The position numbers were made by a program, and so were the translations under genes. A DNA stretch of 64,000 bases from positions 1 through 64,000 of the forward strand of contig NZ_JAJHPU010000037.1 in assembly GCF_020831405.1 (NCBI RefSeq), given 5' to 3'. Each line of letters starts with the position of its first letter. Within the stretch, counting starts at the first letter, position 1. Origin of the DNA: Pseudomonas oryzagri (lineage in GTDB: Bacteria; Pseudomonadota; Gammaproteobacteria; Pseudomonadales; Pseudomonadaceae). This document shows, piece by piece, positions 36,271-46,374 of this stretch. Below the pieces are notes generated by a model. It had not been told where the DNA came from. It saw nothing but the letters and a program-made list of their open reading frames with translations, and did no database searches.

Positions 36271-39200
36271 GCGACTACGCCGAGCTGCACTGCCTGTCCA
36301 ACTTCAGCTTCCAGCGCGGCGCCTCCAGCGCCCGCGAGCTGTTCGAGCGCGCCGCGCGTCTCGGCTACCGCGCCCTGGCGATCACCGACGAATGCACCCT
36401 GGCCGGCATGGTGCGCGCCTGGCAGGCCGCGAAGGACACCGGCCTGGCGCTGATCGTCGGCAGTGAGATGCGCATCGAGGATGGCCCCAAGCTGGTCCTG
36501 CTGGCCGAGAACCTCGCCGGCTACCAGGCGCTGTGCCGCCTGATCACCGTCGCCCGACGACGTGCCGAGAAAGGTCGCTATCGGCTGTTGCGCGAGGACT
36601 TCGCCGAACCACTGGACGGCCTGCTGGCGATCTGGCTGGCGGAGCACGATGTCCACCACGCGTCCTGGCTGCGCGAACGCTTCCCGGCGCGGCTGTGGCT
36701 CGGCATCGAACTGCACCGCAGCGCGGACGATACCGCGTGCCTGCGCCGCCTGCTCGAACTGGCCGCGGACTGCGGCCTGCCGCCGGTGGCCTGCGGCGAC
36801 GTGCATATGCACGCGCGCGGCCGCCGCGCCCTGCAGGACTGCATGACCGCCATCCGCCACCACCTGCCGGTGGCCGAGGCCGGCGCCCACCTGTTCGCCA
36901 ACGGCGAGCGCCACCTGCGCCGGCGCGCGGAACTGGCCGAGCTGTACCCCCCGCAGCTGCTCGCCGAGACGCTGCGCATCGCCGCCCGCTGCACCTTCGA
37001 CCTCGGCCAGTTGCGCTACCAATACCCCCACGAACTGGTGCCCGCGGGCCACGACGCCACCGCCTGGCTGCGCGCACTGGTCGAACAGGGTGCCCGCGCG
37101 CGCTGGCCGGACGGCGTGCCGGCGGGCGCCCGCGCGCAGATCGAGCACGAACTGGCGCTGATCGCCGAGCTGGGTTACGAGAGCTACTTCCTCACCGTCC
37201 ACGACATCGTCCGCTTCGCCCGCGAACAGCACATCCTCTGCCAGGGGCGCGGCTCGGCCGCCAACTCCACGGTGTGCTTCGTGCTGGGCATCACCGAACT
37301 CGACCCCACGCGCAGCAAGCTGCTGTTCGAGCGCTTCCTCTCCCGCGAGCGCAACGAGCCGCCGGACATCGACGTCGACTTCGAACACGAACGCCGCGAG
37401 GAAGTCATCCAGTACGTGTTCCGCCGCTACGGCCGCGGGCGTGCCGCGCTCACCGCGGTGGTCAGCACCTACCACTGCGCCGGCGCGGTGCGCGACGTGG
37501 CCAAGGCCCTCGGCCTGCCGCCGGACCAGGTGAACGCCCTGGCCGAGTGCTGCGGCCGCTGGAGCGACCGGACGCCCCCCACCGAACGCCTGGTCGAAGC
37601 CGGCTTCGATCCGGCCAACCCGCTGCTGCGCCGGGTGCTGGCGCTGACCGGCTCGCTGATCGGCTTTCCCCGCCACCTGTCGCAGCATCCGGGCGGCTTC
37701 GTGATCTCCGAGCATCCGCTGCAGACCCTGGTGCCGGTGGAAAACGCCAGCATGGCCGAGCGCACGGTGATCCAGTGGGACAAGGACGACCTCGACCTGG
37801 TCGGCCTGCTCAAGGTCGACGTCCTCGCCCTGGGCATGCTCAGCGCGCTGCGTCGCTGCTTCGCGCTGATCGAGCGTTACCGCGGCACGCGCTGGACCCT
37901 GGCCACTCTGCCGCCCGAGGATCCGGCGACCTACGCGATGATCGGCCGCGCCGACACCATCGGCGTGTTCCAGATCGAATCGCGGGCGCAGATGGCCATG
38001 CTGCCACGCCTGCGTCCGCGGACGTTCTACGACCTGGTGATCCAGGTGGCCATCGTCCGCCCCGGGCCGATCCAGGGCGACATGGTCCATCCCTACCTGC
38101 GCCGGCGCAACGGCGAGGAGCCGGTGCAATACCCCTCCGAGGCGTTGAGACCGGTGTTCGAGCGCACCCTCGGCGTGCCGCTGTTCCAGGAGCAGGTGAT
38201 GGAGCTGGCCATCGTCGCCGCCGACTACACCCCGGGCGAAGCCGACGAGCTGCGCCGCAGCATGGCCGCCTGGAAACGCCACGGCGGCCTGGAGCCGCAC
38301 CGCCAGCGGCTGACTTCGCGGATGCTCGCCAAGGGCTACACGCCCGAATTCACCGAGCGCATCTTCCGGCAGATCGAGGGCTTCGGCAGCTACGGCTTCC
38401 CCGAGTCCCACGCCGCCAGCTTCGCCCTGCTCACCTACGCCAGCTGCTGGCTGAAATGCCACGAGCCGGCGGCCTACGCCTGCGCGCTGATCAACAGCTG
38501 GCCGATGGGTTTCTACAGCCCCGACCAGGTGCTGCAGGACGCCCGCCGCCACGGCATCGAGGTGCGTCCGGTGGACGTGCGCTACAGCGACTGGGATTGC
38601 AGCCTGGAGGACAGCGGCAAACCGCAGCCGGCGATCCGCCTGGGCCTGCGCATGATTCGCGGCTTGCGCGAGGCGGAGGCGCGGCGTGTCGAGACCGCGC
38701 GGCAGACCAGTCCGTTCGCCGATGTCGAAGACCTGAGCCTGCGCGCCGGGCTGGACGCCCGCGCCCGCGAGCGGTTGGCCGACGCCGGCGCCCTGCGCAG
38801 CCTCGCCGGCCATCGACACCGGGCACGCTGGGCGGTAGCCGGCGTGGAGCCGCAACTGCCGCTGTTCGCAGGCCAGGCCGCGCCACGCGAGGCGCCGGTG
38901 AACCTGCCCCTGCCCTCGGTCGGCGAGGACCTGCGCACCGACTACGCCACCCTCGGCACCACCCTGGGCCCGCACCCGCTGGCACTGTTGCGCGGCCAGC
39001 TCAGGGCGCGGCGCTGCCGCAGCTCGCGTGAGCTAGCCGATGTCGAACCCGGACGCCCGGTCAGCGTCGCCGGCCTGGTGATCGGCCGCCAGCGCCCACA
39101 GACCGCCAGCGGCGTGATTTTCGTCACCCTCGAGGACGAGTTCGGCCTGGTCAACGTGGTGGTCTGGCACCACCTGGCCGAGCGCCAGCGACGAGTACTG

Positions 39201-39335
39201 GTGCAAGCGCAGATGCTGCGCATCGACGGCCATCTGGAGGCAGCGGATGGCGTGCGCCACCTGATCGCCGGCCGGCTGACCGACCTGACGGCGCTGCTGC
39301 TCGGCCTGGATGTATGCAGCCGAGACTTTCGATGA
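36267..39335 (+). CDS. dnaE2: error-prone DNA polymerase III alpha subunit DnaE2
   Basis: Encodes 1022 residues. An N-terminal PHP domain ([16 protein letters not shown] to about residue 270) precedes the C-family polymerase core, with the catalytic aspartate pair in [13 protein letters not shown], and a C-terminal OB-fold (about residues 930-1000, [14 protein letters not shown]). It lacks the full-length tail of replicative DnaE1. It is the lesion-bypass polymerase of the ImuA/ImuB/DnaE2 mutasome. Start at 36267 is fixed by the 4-bp overlap with imuB. Confidence 0.95.
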   Translation: MSDYAELHCLSNFSFQRGASSARELFERAARLGYRALAITDECTLAGMVRAWQAAKDTGLALIVGSEMRIEDGPKLVLLAENLAGYQALCRLITVARRRAEKGRYRLLREDFAEPLDGLLAIWLAEHDVHHASWLRERFPARLWLGIELHRSADDTACLRRLLELAADCGLPPVACGDVHMHARGRRALQDCMTAIRHHLPVAEAGAHLFANGERHLRRRAELAELYPPQLLAETLRIAARCTFDLGQLRYQYPHELVPAGHDATAWLRALVEQGARARWPDGVPAGARAQIEHELALIAELGYESYFLTVHDIVRFAREQHILCQGRGSAANSTVCFVLGITELDPTRSKLLFERFLSRERNEPPDIDVDFEHERREEVIQYVFRRYGRGRAALTAVVSTYHCAGAVRDVAKALGLPPDQVNALAECCGRWSDRTPPTERLVEAGFDPANPLLRRVLALTGSLIGFPRHLSQHPGGFVISEHPLQTLVPVENASMAERTVIQWDKDDLDLVGLLKVDVLALGMLSALRRCFALIERYRGTRWTLATLPPEDPATYAMIGRADTIGVFQIESRAQMAMLPRLRPRTFYDLVIQVAIVRPGPIQGDMVHPYLRRRNGEEPVQYPSEALRPVFERTLGVPLFQEQVMELAIVAADYTPGEADELRRSMAAWKRHGGLEPHRQRLTSRMLAKGYTPEFTERIFRQIEGFGSYGFPESHAASFALLTYASCWLKCHEPAAYACALINSWPMGFYSPDQVLQDARRHGIEVRPVDVRYSDWDCSLEDSGKPQPAIRLGLRMIRGLREAEARRVETARQTSPFADVEDLSLRAGLDARARERLADAGALRSLAGHRHRARWAVAGVEPQLPLFAGQAAPREAPVNLPLPSVGEDLRTDYATLGTTLGPHPLALLRGQLRARRCRSSRELADVEPGRPVSVAGLVIGRQRPQTASGVIFVTLEDEFGLVNVVVWHHLAERQRRVLVQAQMLRIDGHLEAADGVRHLIAGRLTDLTALLLGLDVCSRDFR

Positions 39336-39541
39336 GGCGGTAACTCTGGGCAGCGAGCCACCATCCGGAGTGGATCGGGCGGAATGCTCTTGCGGTGACC
39401 GGTACAGGACTCGGCCGCGAACCATCGAGCCTATGGGGGCGTTATATGGAGGTGCGGCAACCAGGCAGATCCCCACGTAGCCAATCCTGATTGACCACCG
39501 ACATCGGCAAATTGCCTAGCAGACGCCTTTCCGACGGACAT
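39336..39541. other. gene-free stretch between dnaE2 and the tRNA-Pro remnant
   Basis: About 200 bp with no supportable gene, tRNA or repeat. It probably is the old chromosomal flank of the tRNA-Pro gene. Confidence 0.45.
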
Positions 39542-39580
39542 AAAAAAAGCTCAAGACACTAAGTGGCTTGAGCTTTTTTA
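39542..39580. terminator. bidirectional intrinsic terminator
   Basis: AAAAAAA, then the stem GCTCAAG/CTTGAGC (39549-39555 and 39567-39573, with an inner CACT/AGTG pairing), then TTTTTT. It terminates in both directions: dnaE2 on the plus strand and the original tRNA-Pro transcript on the minus strand. Confidence 0.9.
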
Positions 39581-39588
39581 GGGTTTTT

Positions 39589-39634
39589 TGGTCGGGACGG
39601 AGTGATTCGAACACTCGACCCCTTGCACCCCATG
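39589..39634 (-). other. attachment site: 3' fragment of a tRNA-Pro(GGG) gene
   Basis: Read on the minus strand, these 46 bases are the anticodon loop (TGGGG), 3' anticodon stem, variable loop, T-arm (GAGTG TTCGAAT CACTC) and the acceptor 3' strand ending in CCA of tRNA-Pro. The 5' part is missing: sequence beyond 39634 does not pair with the anticodon stem. The terminator lies just downstream of the CCA. This is the standard footprint of an integrase that recombines in the 3' half of a tRNA gene, and the integrase gene starts 162 bp to the right. Confidence 0.88.
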
Positions 39635-39690
39635 AGGGTGAAAATTCAACCATTAGTGGAAAGCATAGCCTATAAATTCAGCAATACCAT

Positions 39691-39709
39691 TGATTTTCCT
39701 AGAAAATCA
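39691..39709. repeat. perfect inverted repeat at the element end
   Basis: TGATTTTC and GAAAATCA, separated by CTA, lie between the attachment site and the integrase gene. They could bind an excisionase or integrase or regulate the integrase promoter. Confidence 0.6.
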
Positions 39710-39762
39710 CCTCCTACTCAAGTCTTTTGACGTCTGCTAGCATCCACTCACAGCAAGCAAGA

Positions 39763-39783
39763 AACGGTGACCCAACGGTGACC
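39763..39783 (+). repeat. tandem direct repeat AACGGTGACC before int
   Basis: Two copies of AACGGTGACC (39763-39772 and 39774-39783), one base apart, end 13 bp before the integrase start. Short direct repeats near attP often are arm-type integrase binding sites; here this is inference. Confidence 0.6.
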
Positions 39784-39796
39784 AGCTTGGAGGGGA

Positions 39797-41173
39797 ATGG
39801 CAGTGGCCACGATTACTGACAAACAGATGAGCGCAAAGCCAAGCAAAGCGTCTTGGCTCATCGAAGACGCAGCACGCGGCTGCGGCAGGTTCATGGCACG
39901 CATTCGCCCTAGTGGAGAACGCCTCTTCTACTTCCGATACACAGACGCCAATAGCGAACGCGTATTTCTGCCCATCGGCGCCTACGACCCATCCGGCACA
40001 GATGGGCTGACACTCAAGGAGGCACGGGCCAAGGCGGGCGAGTGGTCACGCCTCTATCAAAGTGGCATTCGCAACCTACGGGAACACCTAGAGGCTGAAG
40101 AGGCTGCGCGTATTGCCGCCCGCGATGCAGAGCTGGCTCGCCTGGCTGCGGAGAAGACCGCAGCAGAAGCAGAACAAGCCCGTCAAGCTGCCCGCAAGAC
40201 CGTCAGAGAGCTGTTCGAGCACTGGACGAAAGTAGATCTGATCAACCGCAAGGACGGCGGCGCAGAGGTCCGCCGGATGTTCGAAAAGGACGTTCTGCCC
40301 TTGTTGGGCAATATGGCAGTGGCGGAAGTAAAAAAGGGCCACCTGACGGAAGTGACCGATGCCCTTCTCGCTCGCGGTGTCAATCGAATGGCCAAGCTGA
40401 TCTTCAGTCTGATGCGTCAGATGTTTCGATTCGCCGTTGATCGCGACCTGATTGAGCATGACCCCAGCGCCAGCATCCGCAAGGCCAAGATCGGAGGTAA
40501 AGATGTCGAGCGCGATCGCGTGTTGAACGACGATGAGATCCGCATCCTGGCTCAACAAGCCCCTGAAGCTGGCCTATTAATCACCACAGAGGCAGCGATC
40601 TGGATTGCCCTTTCCACCTGCTGCCGGATCGGTGAGCTACTCGCTGCACGCTGGGAGCACTTCGACCGGGATCAAGGCACGTGGCTGATCCCGGCCGAGA
40701 ACAGCAAGAACGGCAAAGCACACATCGTCACCCTCTCCACGTTCGCAGCCCAACAATTCCAGAGAGTGCGGGAGATCAACGGCGCGTCACCTTGGTGCTA
40801 CCCAAACACTGACAACACTGGCCCAGTGAACTCCAAGACAGTGACCAAGCAACTAGGCGACCGTCAGCGCCATCCTGAGCAGGGCGCTATGAGCCGCCGC
40901 AGTGCCAAGGCACAGGCCCTTCTGCTCCCCGGCGGCAAGTGGACCCCGCACGATCTACGCCGCACTGGCGCCACCATCATGACTGCCCTAGGCGTCCTTC
41001 CAGAGGTAGCTGAGCGCTGCCTTAATCACACCGAAGAAAACAAAGTGAAACGCACCTATCAGCGGCACAGCTACACCGTAGAGATGGCAGCGGCTTGGCG
41101 CCTGCTCGGAGACCGCCTAGGCGTACTGACCCACCCCGGCACCGACAACGTAGTGACGACCAAACAGGCATAA
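39797..41173 (+). CDS. int: tyrosine-family integrase
   Basis: Encodes 458 residues. An N-terminal DUF4102-like arm-binding domain and a lysine/alanine/glutamate-rich linker (about residues 90-135, coiled coil) precede the core domain. Catalytic residues are visible: R277 (CCRIGELLAARW), H385-x-x-R388 (HDLRR), H411 (LNH) and Y421. An AGGGGA ribosome site precedes the ATG. It should integrate the element into tRNA-Pro, whose 3' fragment lies next to it. GC content is clearly lower than in the dnaE2 operon, consistent with transfer. Confidence 0.93.
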   Translation: MAVATITDKQMSAKPSKASWLIEDAARGCGRFMARIRPSGERLFYFRYTDANSERVFLPIGAYDPSGTDGLTLKEARAKAGEWSRLYQSGIRNLREHLEAEEAARIAARDAELARLAAEKTAAEAEQARQAARKTVRELFEHWTKVDLINRKDGGAEVRRMFEKDVLPLLGNMAVAEVKKGHLTEVTDALLARGVNRMAKLIFSLMRQMFRFAVDRDLIEHDPSASIRKAKIGGKDVERDRVLNDDEIRILAQQAPEAGLLITTEAAIWIALSTCCRIGELLAARWEHFDRDQGTWLIPAENSKNGKAHIVTLSTFAAQQFQRVREINGASPWCYPNTDNTGPVNSKTVTKQLGDRQRHPEQGAMSRRSAKAQALLLPGGKWTPHDLRRTGATIMTALGVLPEVAERCLNHTEENKVKRTYQRHSYTVEMAAAWRLLGDRLGVLTHPGTDNVVTTKQA

Positions 41174-41409
41174 ACACCATCCCCCCCCAAAAAAGGTCGA
41201 CTCACCGTATGCCGCCGCACTACCAGCCCTCCGATTTACGTCATGCACATCGCCACCGAACGCTCCAATGCCCGCGCATGCCGAGCTGACTTCCTCGCCA
41301 GCTCCTACTACTGATTGAACCTGCGTAGCTCGACGGCACAAAAACGGAACATCTACTACCCGCCCTACCAGTATCCATGACACTTGAACAGACCTGTGGA
41401 GGCGCACGA

Positions 41410-42123
41410 ATGACCCATGGTATTACCCTTCGGCTACCCGACGGCAACCTTGTTTCGCTCCAACTCCCTGAGACGTTGACGACGGGCATAGTTCGGCGCG
41501 GATGCCCCATTCAGGTCCAGGATGTCCGTATGGTTGCCAACGGATTCCGATTTTTGTTCGCTGATGATTCGGGCGAGCTAACTGGCTGGATTAGTCATTA
41601 CCCGGAACGTTTCGGTGACTTCCTCGACCATATGGAAGCCCATGGAATACCGCGTGCGGTTGCTCTGGACTCCGACACCGCCAGAGCGACTCTGGGTGTC
41701 CGACTATTCAGTGACTGGCTCACTAACGAGAAAGCTATCGAATTTGAACGCGACATCCGAGCCGGGCTGCTGACCTTTGAAGATGCGCGAAGAGTTCACC
41801 CCGGCGTATTCAAGGCACCCGCATTCCAACGCTTCTTTGCGTTGGCATTCGCAGCAGGCAAGCTGCCAAGGGGCAAGCCCGGCAAACGTCGAATCCACAA
41901 CCCGAAGGTAGAAGCCTTGTACGCCTTGGCCTGCCGGATCTATCGGGAGACGCCGGGGCTGTCGTTTGAAGCAGCCTGCGCGGACGCTACCGAGCAGCGC
42001 CCCGATCTTGTGCCGGACACTTGGCGAGAGGAGCCTGGTCGCAACCTTCTACGAGAGGCTACCCGGTACTGGGACAAGTCACCGTACAGCCAATTGAGCT
42101 ACCGCCAGAGCCGCGACAAATAA
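41410..42123 (+). CDS. hypothetical protein of the integrative element
   Basis: Encodes 237 residues from the ATG at 41410, which has GTGGAGG upstream; an in-frame ATG at 41377 is less likely. The N-terminal 130 residues contain beta strands (GITLRLPDGNLVSLQLP) and the C-terminal part is helical and basic (GKLPRGKPGKRRIHNP, then a helix-rich end), which suggests DNA contact. I do not recognise the family. It lies between the integrase and the AlpA-like gene in the same direction. Confidence 0.6.
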   Translation: MTHGITLRLPDGNLVSLQLPETLTTGIVRRGCPIQVQDVRMVANGFRFLFADDSGELTGWISHYPERFGDFLDHMEAHGIPRAVALDSDTARATLGVRLFSDWLTNEKAIEFERDIRAGLLTFEDARRVHPGVFKAPAFQRFFALAFAAGKLPRGKPGKRRIHNPKVEALYALACRIYRETPGLSFEAACADATEQRPDLVPDTWREEPGRNLLREATRYWDKSPYSQLSYRQSRDK

Positions 42124-42206
42124 CCCAGAGTATCTGTCTTCGACCCGACATCCCCATAACCAGGAAGCTAGCGACGTATATCCAATGCTACTGCTGAGGA
42201 AACGTC

Positions 42207-42422
42207 ATGGCAGCTACCCCCACAAACATCCCTCGCCGCGTACTGCGACTCCCCGAAGTCGTGGCCGCTACTGGCTTCTGCCGCGCCTGGATTTACCACT
42301 TGGCCGCATGCGGGAACTTTCCGAAGCCGCGCAAGATCGGTCAGCGCGCTGTCGGATGGGATTCGCTTGAGGTCGAAGCCTGGATCGCTACCCGCCTGGA
42401 TCGCCGGGAGGGTGACGTATGA
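42207..42422 (+). CDS. AlpA-family regulator / excisionase-like protein
   Basis: Encodes 71 residues with the MerR-like winged-helix pattern of AlpA proteins: RVLRLPEVVAATGFCRAWIYHL, FPKPRKIG and WDSLEVEAWI. Such proteins activate integrase genes or act as excisionases of P4-like elements. GAGG lies 10 bp upstream; the stop overlaps the next start by 4 bp. Confidence 0.87.
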   Translation: MAATPTNIPRRVLRLPEVVAATGFCRAWIYHLAACGNFPKPRKIGQRAVGWDSLEVEAWIATRLDRREGDV

Positions 42423-42625
42423 CTCCCGACCAACTGAGGAAAATCGCCAGCGACCTGCTAGAGCTGAGCGGTCGCATCGAGGTGACCGATCCTGCCGACT
42501 ACTTTGCTCGTAACGTAGCCAACAATTACAAGCGCGCCGCGCTCCACCTGCTTGGAGGTGCCCGGAGTCTGGCTCACCACCTTGATGAGGGCAGCCTGAT
42601 CCTTCGCCGGGGGGAACGCGCATGA
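42419..42625 (+). CDS. small hypothetical protein between alpA-like gene and primase
   Basis: Encodes 68 residues, mostly helical (LRKIASDLLELSGRIEV and so on), no recognised motif. Its start overlaps the AlpA-like gene by 4 bp and its stop overlaps the primase gene by 4 bp, so all three form one coupled operon. Confidence 0.65.
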   Translation: MTPDQLRKIASDLLELSGRIEVTDPADYFARNVANNYKRAALHLLGGARSLAHHLDEGSLILRRGERA

Positions 42626-45351
42626 CCATCTTGACGCGAATCACGAGCACCAACCCCACGTATCTGACGAAAACCTGGAGCTTGCAGGAAGGGGAGCCTT
42701 ACAAGCTAAGTGCCGGACAGTTGATCAACGGGTTCGCCGACCGCGTAGCGGCGGCCACCCCGGAGGATCTGGCCTCCCTGCTGAGTGGACTTGCCCCGAC
42801 TCAAGCACTGACATTCGGACTCCCCCCCGCAGATCATCACTTCGTAGTCACCGCAGACAAGCTAGAGGCGCACTTGCCGAGAGAGGGCAAAACGGGTGCC
42901 ATCGCCAGGACGAATGACTTTTTCACCTGGAACCCTGGGCCAGGCTGGCTAATGCTCGACTATGACCCGCCTAAAGACGGGGACGCCTTAAGCTGTGAGC
43001 AACTGTCGTCGATAATATTCGAGGCAGCCCCTGGCCTGAAGCCGGCACCTATGGTCTGGAGCACGTCCAGCAGCTCGGAAATCTGGAATGGCGAAACCGG
43101 AGAGCAGGTAACAGGAATCCGCGGGCAACGGCTTTACATTTTGGTCGCGGACGCGCGCGACATCCCGAGGGCGGGCAAAGCGCTGTTTGAGCGCCTGTGG
43201 CTGGCCGGGTACGGGGGCGTCGAGGTTAGCCGCTCAGGCAGTCTGTTGATGCGGGCGCCTGTCGATTCAAACGTATGGCAGCCCAACCGTTTAGACTTTG
43301 CCGCGCCACCTGTATGTATTCCTCCACTGGAGTGCCGTCGACCTGCCCCGCGCTTCCTCAACAATGAAGCCTCTCCGGTGGATCTAGCTATTGCCCTACC
43401 ATCGCTGTCCAACGAAGAAACCGAACGCCTAAAGGCGATTCAACGGGAGGCCTGCAATGCCTCGGACTTGCTTGCAAAGCAGCAAGCGGCCCGTGAAGCA
43501 TGGGTGGCCGAGCGTATGGCGACTGCTCACTCCGTGCCCAACCGCCTCCAAGAGGAACTCAGTAACTGTCTACAGCAAGCAATCGATAACCGCCGCCTTC
43601 TTGGGGACTACCCACTGATCCATTCCAGCGGGAAGGATGTGACCGTGGGAGAGATCCTGGATGAGCCCGACCGCTGGCATGGCGAACGGTTCTACGACCC
43701 CCTGGAACCAGAGTATGGCAACCGAGACTGCCGTATTGCCTGGGCAAACCTCAAAAGCGGAGGGAGCCCATACCTGTTTAGCCATGCTCACGGCGGAGTC
43801 CGCTATCAGTTGTACCGGCCAGTAGAGACACTCACCCTTGTGGCCGGCGGGCTTTCAGGTGCAGTGACCCAAGTACTGGAGCGTCTTCGCCTTGATGGTG
43901 TGGTATTTGATCGCTCCGGAGAGCTGGTGCGTGTAGCTGATGGCGAGCTGATCAGTGTGTCACCCCACTGGTTGCAAAACCACTTGGAAACGATTTTCTG
44001 CTTCCAGCGTTACGACGCGCGGGAAAAAGAAATGAAGCGTGCAGACTGCCCGGAACGACTGGCCCAGCGTCTGATTGCTGCTCGCGGCGAGTGGGGGATC
44101 CCCCACGTTACTGCTGTGGTGACCTATCCATTCATGCGCCCTGACGGGAGTATTGCGGAAAACCCTGGTTTCGATGCCGCAACCGGACTGCTATATCTGG
44201 AAGGAAATCCGGGAAAGCCGCCGGTGCAGGCACTCGACCGCCAGGGACTGGTGGAGGCCCTGAAGCGGATCTGGCAGCCTTTCGAGGGCTTCCCGTTTGC
44301 AGATGATATGAGCCGGGGCGTTTTCCTAGCCGCACTGCTCACGACCGTTTGCCGTGCTGCGCTGGCAACAGCTCCGGCGTTTCTAGCACGTGCCCACACA
44401 CCTGGCACTGGCAAGACCCTGCTGTCTGAATGCTTGATGCTGCTACTCGGTATCAAATCACCGTCCGCGATGCCCATGCCGGACAACCCGGACGAAGTGG
44501 AGAAACGTCTTTTTGCCCATTTGCTGACGGGCTGCCTCGGCATGATCCTGGATAATTTGACAGGCTCAATCGACAACAGCGCCTTATGCGCATTCCTTAC
44601 CAACGGCAACCCGAGCGGTCGCATCTTAGGTAAGTCAGAAACTCGCAAAGTTCCGAACCGTGCTTTGTTTGTACTGAACGGAAACAATGTGGGCGCTGGT
44701 GGAGACACTTTCCGCCGCATTTTACCGATAAGCCTGGATGCTAACTGTGAAGCACCGGAAACCCGCCGATTCGACTTCAATCCGAAGGACGTTATCCGCT
44801 CGCGCCTGGATGCGTTCCGGGCGGATCTATTGTCCGTGCTGCTGTCCTTTCAAAAGGCCGGAGCGCCCCGCGTAGGACCAGGAGGGCTCGGCAGCTTCGA
44901 GGAATGGGAACGGCTCATCCGGCAGTGCGTCTGCTGGTTGATCCAAGAAGGCGTAACCCCCGTTCCAATGTCAGATCCGCTAGAAGCGCTGAACCTGAAC
45001 AAAGTAGAAGACCCCCAGCATCAGCAGCTTGCAGCTTTCCTCGATGCTTGGTGGAGCCTATTCGGTGGGCGGACAGTGCAGGTCCGCGAGTTGATGGCGC
45101 TGCGGAGTTCCGGGCTGCATGGAACATCTCCAGAGGAAGCCAACTTGATTGAAGTGCTGGACGGGATTGCTTCCGCCCGCGGCGATCTGACGGACAAAAG
45201 CTTGGCGGGCTACCTGCGCCGGCACTATGGCCGAGTAGTGAGCGGCTTACGCTTCAGCAAGGGCGATGGGCCCAAAAAACAACCGGGTTGGTGCGTGCGC
45301 CAAGTAACACCTCCGGCGGGATTGGATGAGGAGCAGGATCTGATCGGCTAG
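42622..45351 (+). CDS. primase-helicase replication protein of a P4-like element
   Basis: Encodes 909 residues. The N-terminal part has a DxD motif, D113-Y-D115 in WLMLDYDPP, as in archaeo-eukaryotic-type primases (PrimPol). The C-terminal half has a P-loop ATPase: Walker A GTGKTLL (595-601) and Walker B GMILDN with D644, like the helicase of phage P4 alpha-type proteins. This would open and prime an origin on the element. Downstream, 27-125 bp after the stop, is the G-rich inverted repeat that may be that origin. The primase assignment is weaker than the ATPase because the second and third primase motifs are not clear. Confidence 0.75.
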   Translation: MTILTRITSTNPTYLTKTWSLQEGEPYKLSAGQLINGFADRVAAATPEDLASLLSGLAPTQALTFGLPPADHHFVVTADKLEAHLPREGKTGAIARTNDFFTWNPGPGWLMLDYDPPKDGDALSCEQLSSIIFEAAPGLKPAPMVWSTSSSSEIWNGETGEQVTGIRGQRLYILVADARDIPRAGKALFERLWLAGYGGVEVSRSGSLLMRAPVDSNVWQPNRLDFAAPPVCIPPLECRRPAPRFLNNEASPVDLAIALPSLSNEETERLKAIQREACNASDLLAKQQAAREAWVAERMATAHSVPNRLQEELSNCLQQAIDNRRLLGDYPLIHSSGKDVTVGEILDEPDRWHGERFYDPLEPEYGNRDCRIAWANLKSGGSPYLFSHAHGGVRYQLYRPVETLTLVAGGLSGAVTQVLERLRLDGVVFDRSGELVRVADGELISVSPHWLQNHLETIFCFQRYDAREKEMKRADCPERLAQRLIAARGEWGIPHVTAVVTYPFMRPDGSIAENPGFDAATGLLYLEGNPGKPPVQALDRQGLVEALKRIWQPFEGFPFADDMSRGVFLAALLTTVCRAALATAPAFLARAHTPGTGKTLLSECLMLLLGIKSPSAMPMPDNPDEVEKRLFAHLLTGCLGMILDNLTGSIDNSALCAFLTNGNPSGRILGKSETRKVPNRALFVLNGNNVGAGGDTFRRILPISLDANCEAPETRRFDFNPKDVIRSRLDAFRADLLSVLLSFQKAGAPRVGPGGLGSFEEWERLIRQCVCWLIQEGVTPVPMSDPLEALNLNKVEDPQHQQLAAFLDAWWSLFGGRTVQVRELMALRSSGLHGTSPEEANLIEVLDGIASARGDLTDKSLAGYLRRHYGRVVSGLRFSKGDGPKKQPGWCVRQVTPPAGLDEEQDLIG

Positions 45352-45681
45352 CACATCGGTAGCCCTGGCTGAGGGAGGATTTGGGGTTTTGGGGGTTTTT
45401 CCTATACGGTGTCTATAGAATTCCAAAGTAAATGAAAGGTTACATCGCAGAAATAACCCCCCAAACCCCCAAATGCCCCCTCACGCGCCACGTCTACCTG
45501 AGGTTAATAATTTGGACTCGCACCATAGCGCTTTCGGCCCTCAAACAGCGCCATCTTTATAACCACCATCTATAAACGAGGGAATTCTAATACATCTTAT
45601 GAAAATTCCCGAAAACCACGCTCGGCGCTGCCCCGGTAGCCCGCCAGCGGCCAGGGGGGACCCTGAGCGACTGATGGCGAT
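45352..45681. other. gene-free stretch with G-rich inverted repeat
   Basis: About 330 bp without a convincing gene, strongly AT-rich in places. It holds the G-rich repeat pair at 45379-45474 and a CTATA...TATAG pair between the arms. A short frame at 45599 lacks a ribosome site and is ignored. Confidence 0.55.
45379..45474. repeat. G-rich/C-rich inverted repeat, possible replication origin
   Basis: Left arm ATTTGGGG-TTTT-GGGGG-TTTTT (45379-45400) and right arm AAATAA-CCCCCC-AAA-CCCCC-AAAT (45451-45474) are imperfect inverted copies. The left arm has two G-runs; the complementary strand of the right arm has two more. Between them lies a 50-bp AT-rich spacer. This could form a large cruciform, a G-quadruplex across strands, or bind the primase-helicase. 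A transcription terminator role is possible too, because of the run of T at 45396-45400. Confidence 0.6.
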
Positions 45682-46281
45682 TCATGCTCTCAGCATTGAG
45701 AGTGTTGTCTGGACGGCTCGTAGATGCCCCTGCAGACGCGCCCTGCGATCCCTGGCGTCAAGATACGCCCCTTCAAGCTTGCCTTTGAGATGAGGCATTA
45801 CCTCAATGAGCTGCTGATAGCGCTCTGCTTCTCCCATAGCGGAAAGGAAATCGCTCCGAATCTCTTCATGAAGCTCTCCTAAATACCTCTTGGGCTCAGT
45901 ACGCGCGCAAGCGGGTCCTCTGCTAACGGGCTCTTGCGATACCGGTACATTCGCTTCTTTCCGCCTCCTAGGAGAGCGTCGCCTCACCGGCTTATCGCGA
46001 CTGATGAAGGTCACCTCGAGATTCAGAGGTTTTGCCATCAGCTTAAAAGCCTGATCCGCCCCTCCATACACCCTGACCCGCTTTACCCACCCCACCTCCA
46101 GCATGCGCATTATGTGCTCGGACACATGGTGCCGGAATTGATCCGCAGTCAGGGGGACATTCAGGCAGACCTTTTGCCGGGATTGGGTATAGGCATCGGT
46201 GAGCTCGCGGGCAGTGAATTTGTCACTCTGCATCATCAGGCCATGCAGATCCTCATCGACGGTGATCTGGTTCGGGCTCAT
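45682..46281 (-). CDS. predicted winged-helix DNA-binding protein with coiled-coil end
   Basis: Encodes 199 residues from the ATG at 46281 (GGAGGGG 3 bp upstream). Residues 1-85 look like a helical DNA-binding domain (FTARELTDAYTQSR, ADQFRHHVSEHIMRMLEVGWVKRV). A basic linker (RRRSPRRRK) follows, then a helical C-terminus. It is divergent from the XRE regulator; the 93 bp between them contain the palindrome 46307-46320. I do not recognise the family; a regulator or copy-control protein of the element is plausible. Confidence 0.6.
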   Translation of the reverse strand: MSPNQITVDEDLHGLMMQSDKFTARELTDAYTQSRQKVCLNVPLTADQFRHHVSEHIMRMLEVGWVKRVRVYGGADQAFKLMAKPLNLEVTFISRDKPVRRRSPRRRKEANVPVSQEPVSRGPACARTEPKRYLGELHEEIRSDFLSAMGEAERYQQLIEVMPHLKGKLEGAYLDARDRRARLQGHLRAVQTTLSMLRA

Positions 46282-46306
46282 GTCCCCTCCGGAACAGCAA
46301 AAAATG

Positions 46307-46320
46307 CGGACTATAGTCCG
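46307..46320. promoter_or_regulatory. perfect palindrome resembling a controller-protein C-box
   Basis: CGGACTATAGTCCG is a perfect 14-bp palindrome followed by TGG, giving GACTATAGTCCGTG, very close to the C-box (GACTTATAGTCCGTG) of restriction-modification controller proteins. It lies between two divergent genes, 55 bp before the XRE-family start. A second ATAGTCCCG at 46345-46353 may be a half-site. Confidence 0.72.
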
Positions 46321-46374
46321 TGGCCGATCAATCCGCAACGCAAGATAGTCCCGCCTCAAAGGGTGTGAGGTGGT

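Noticed and set aside
36177-38975. 932-codon minus-strand frame opposite dnaE2
   Set aside because: Antisense shadow of a clear dnaE2.
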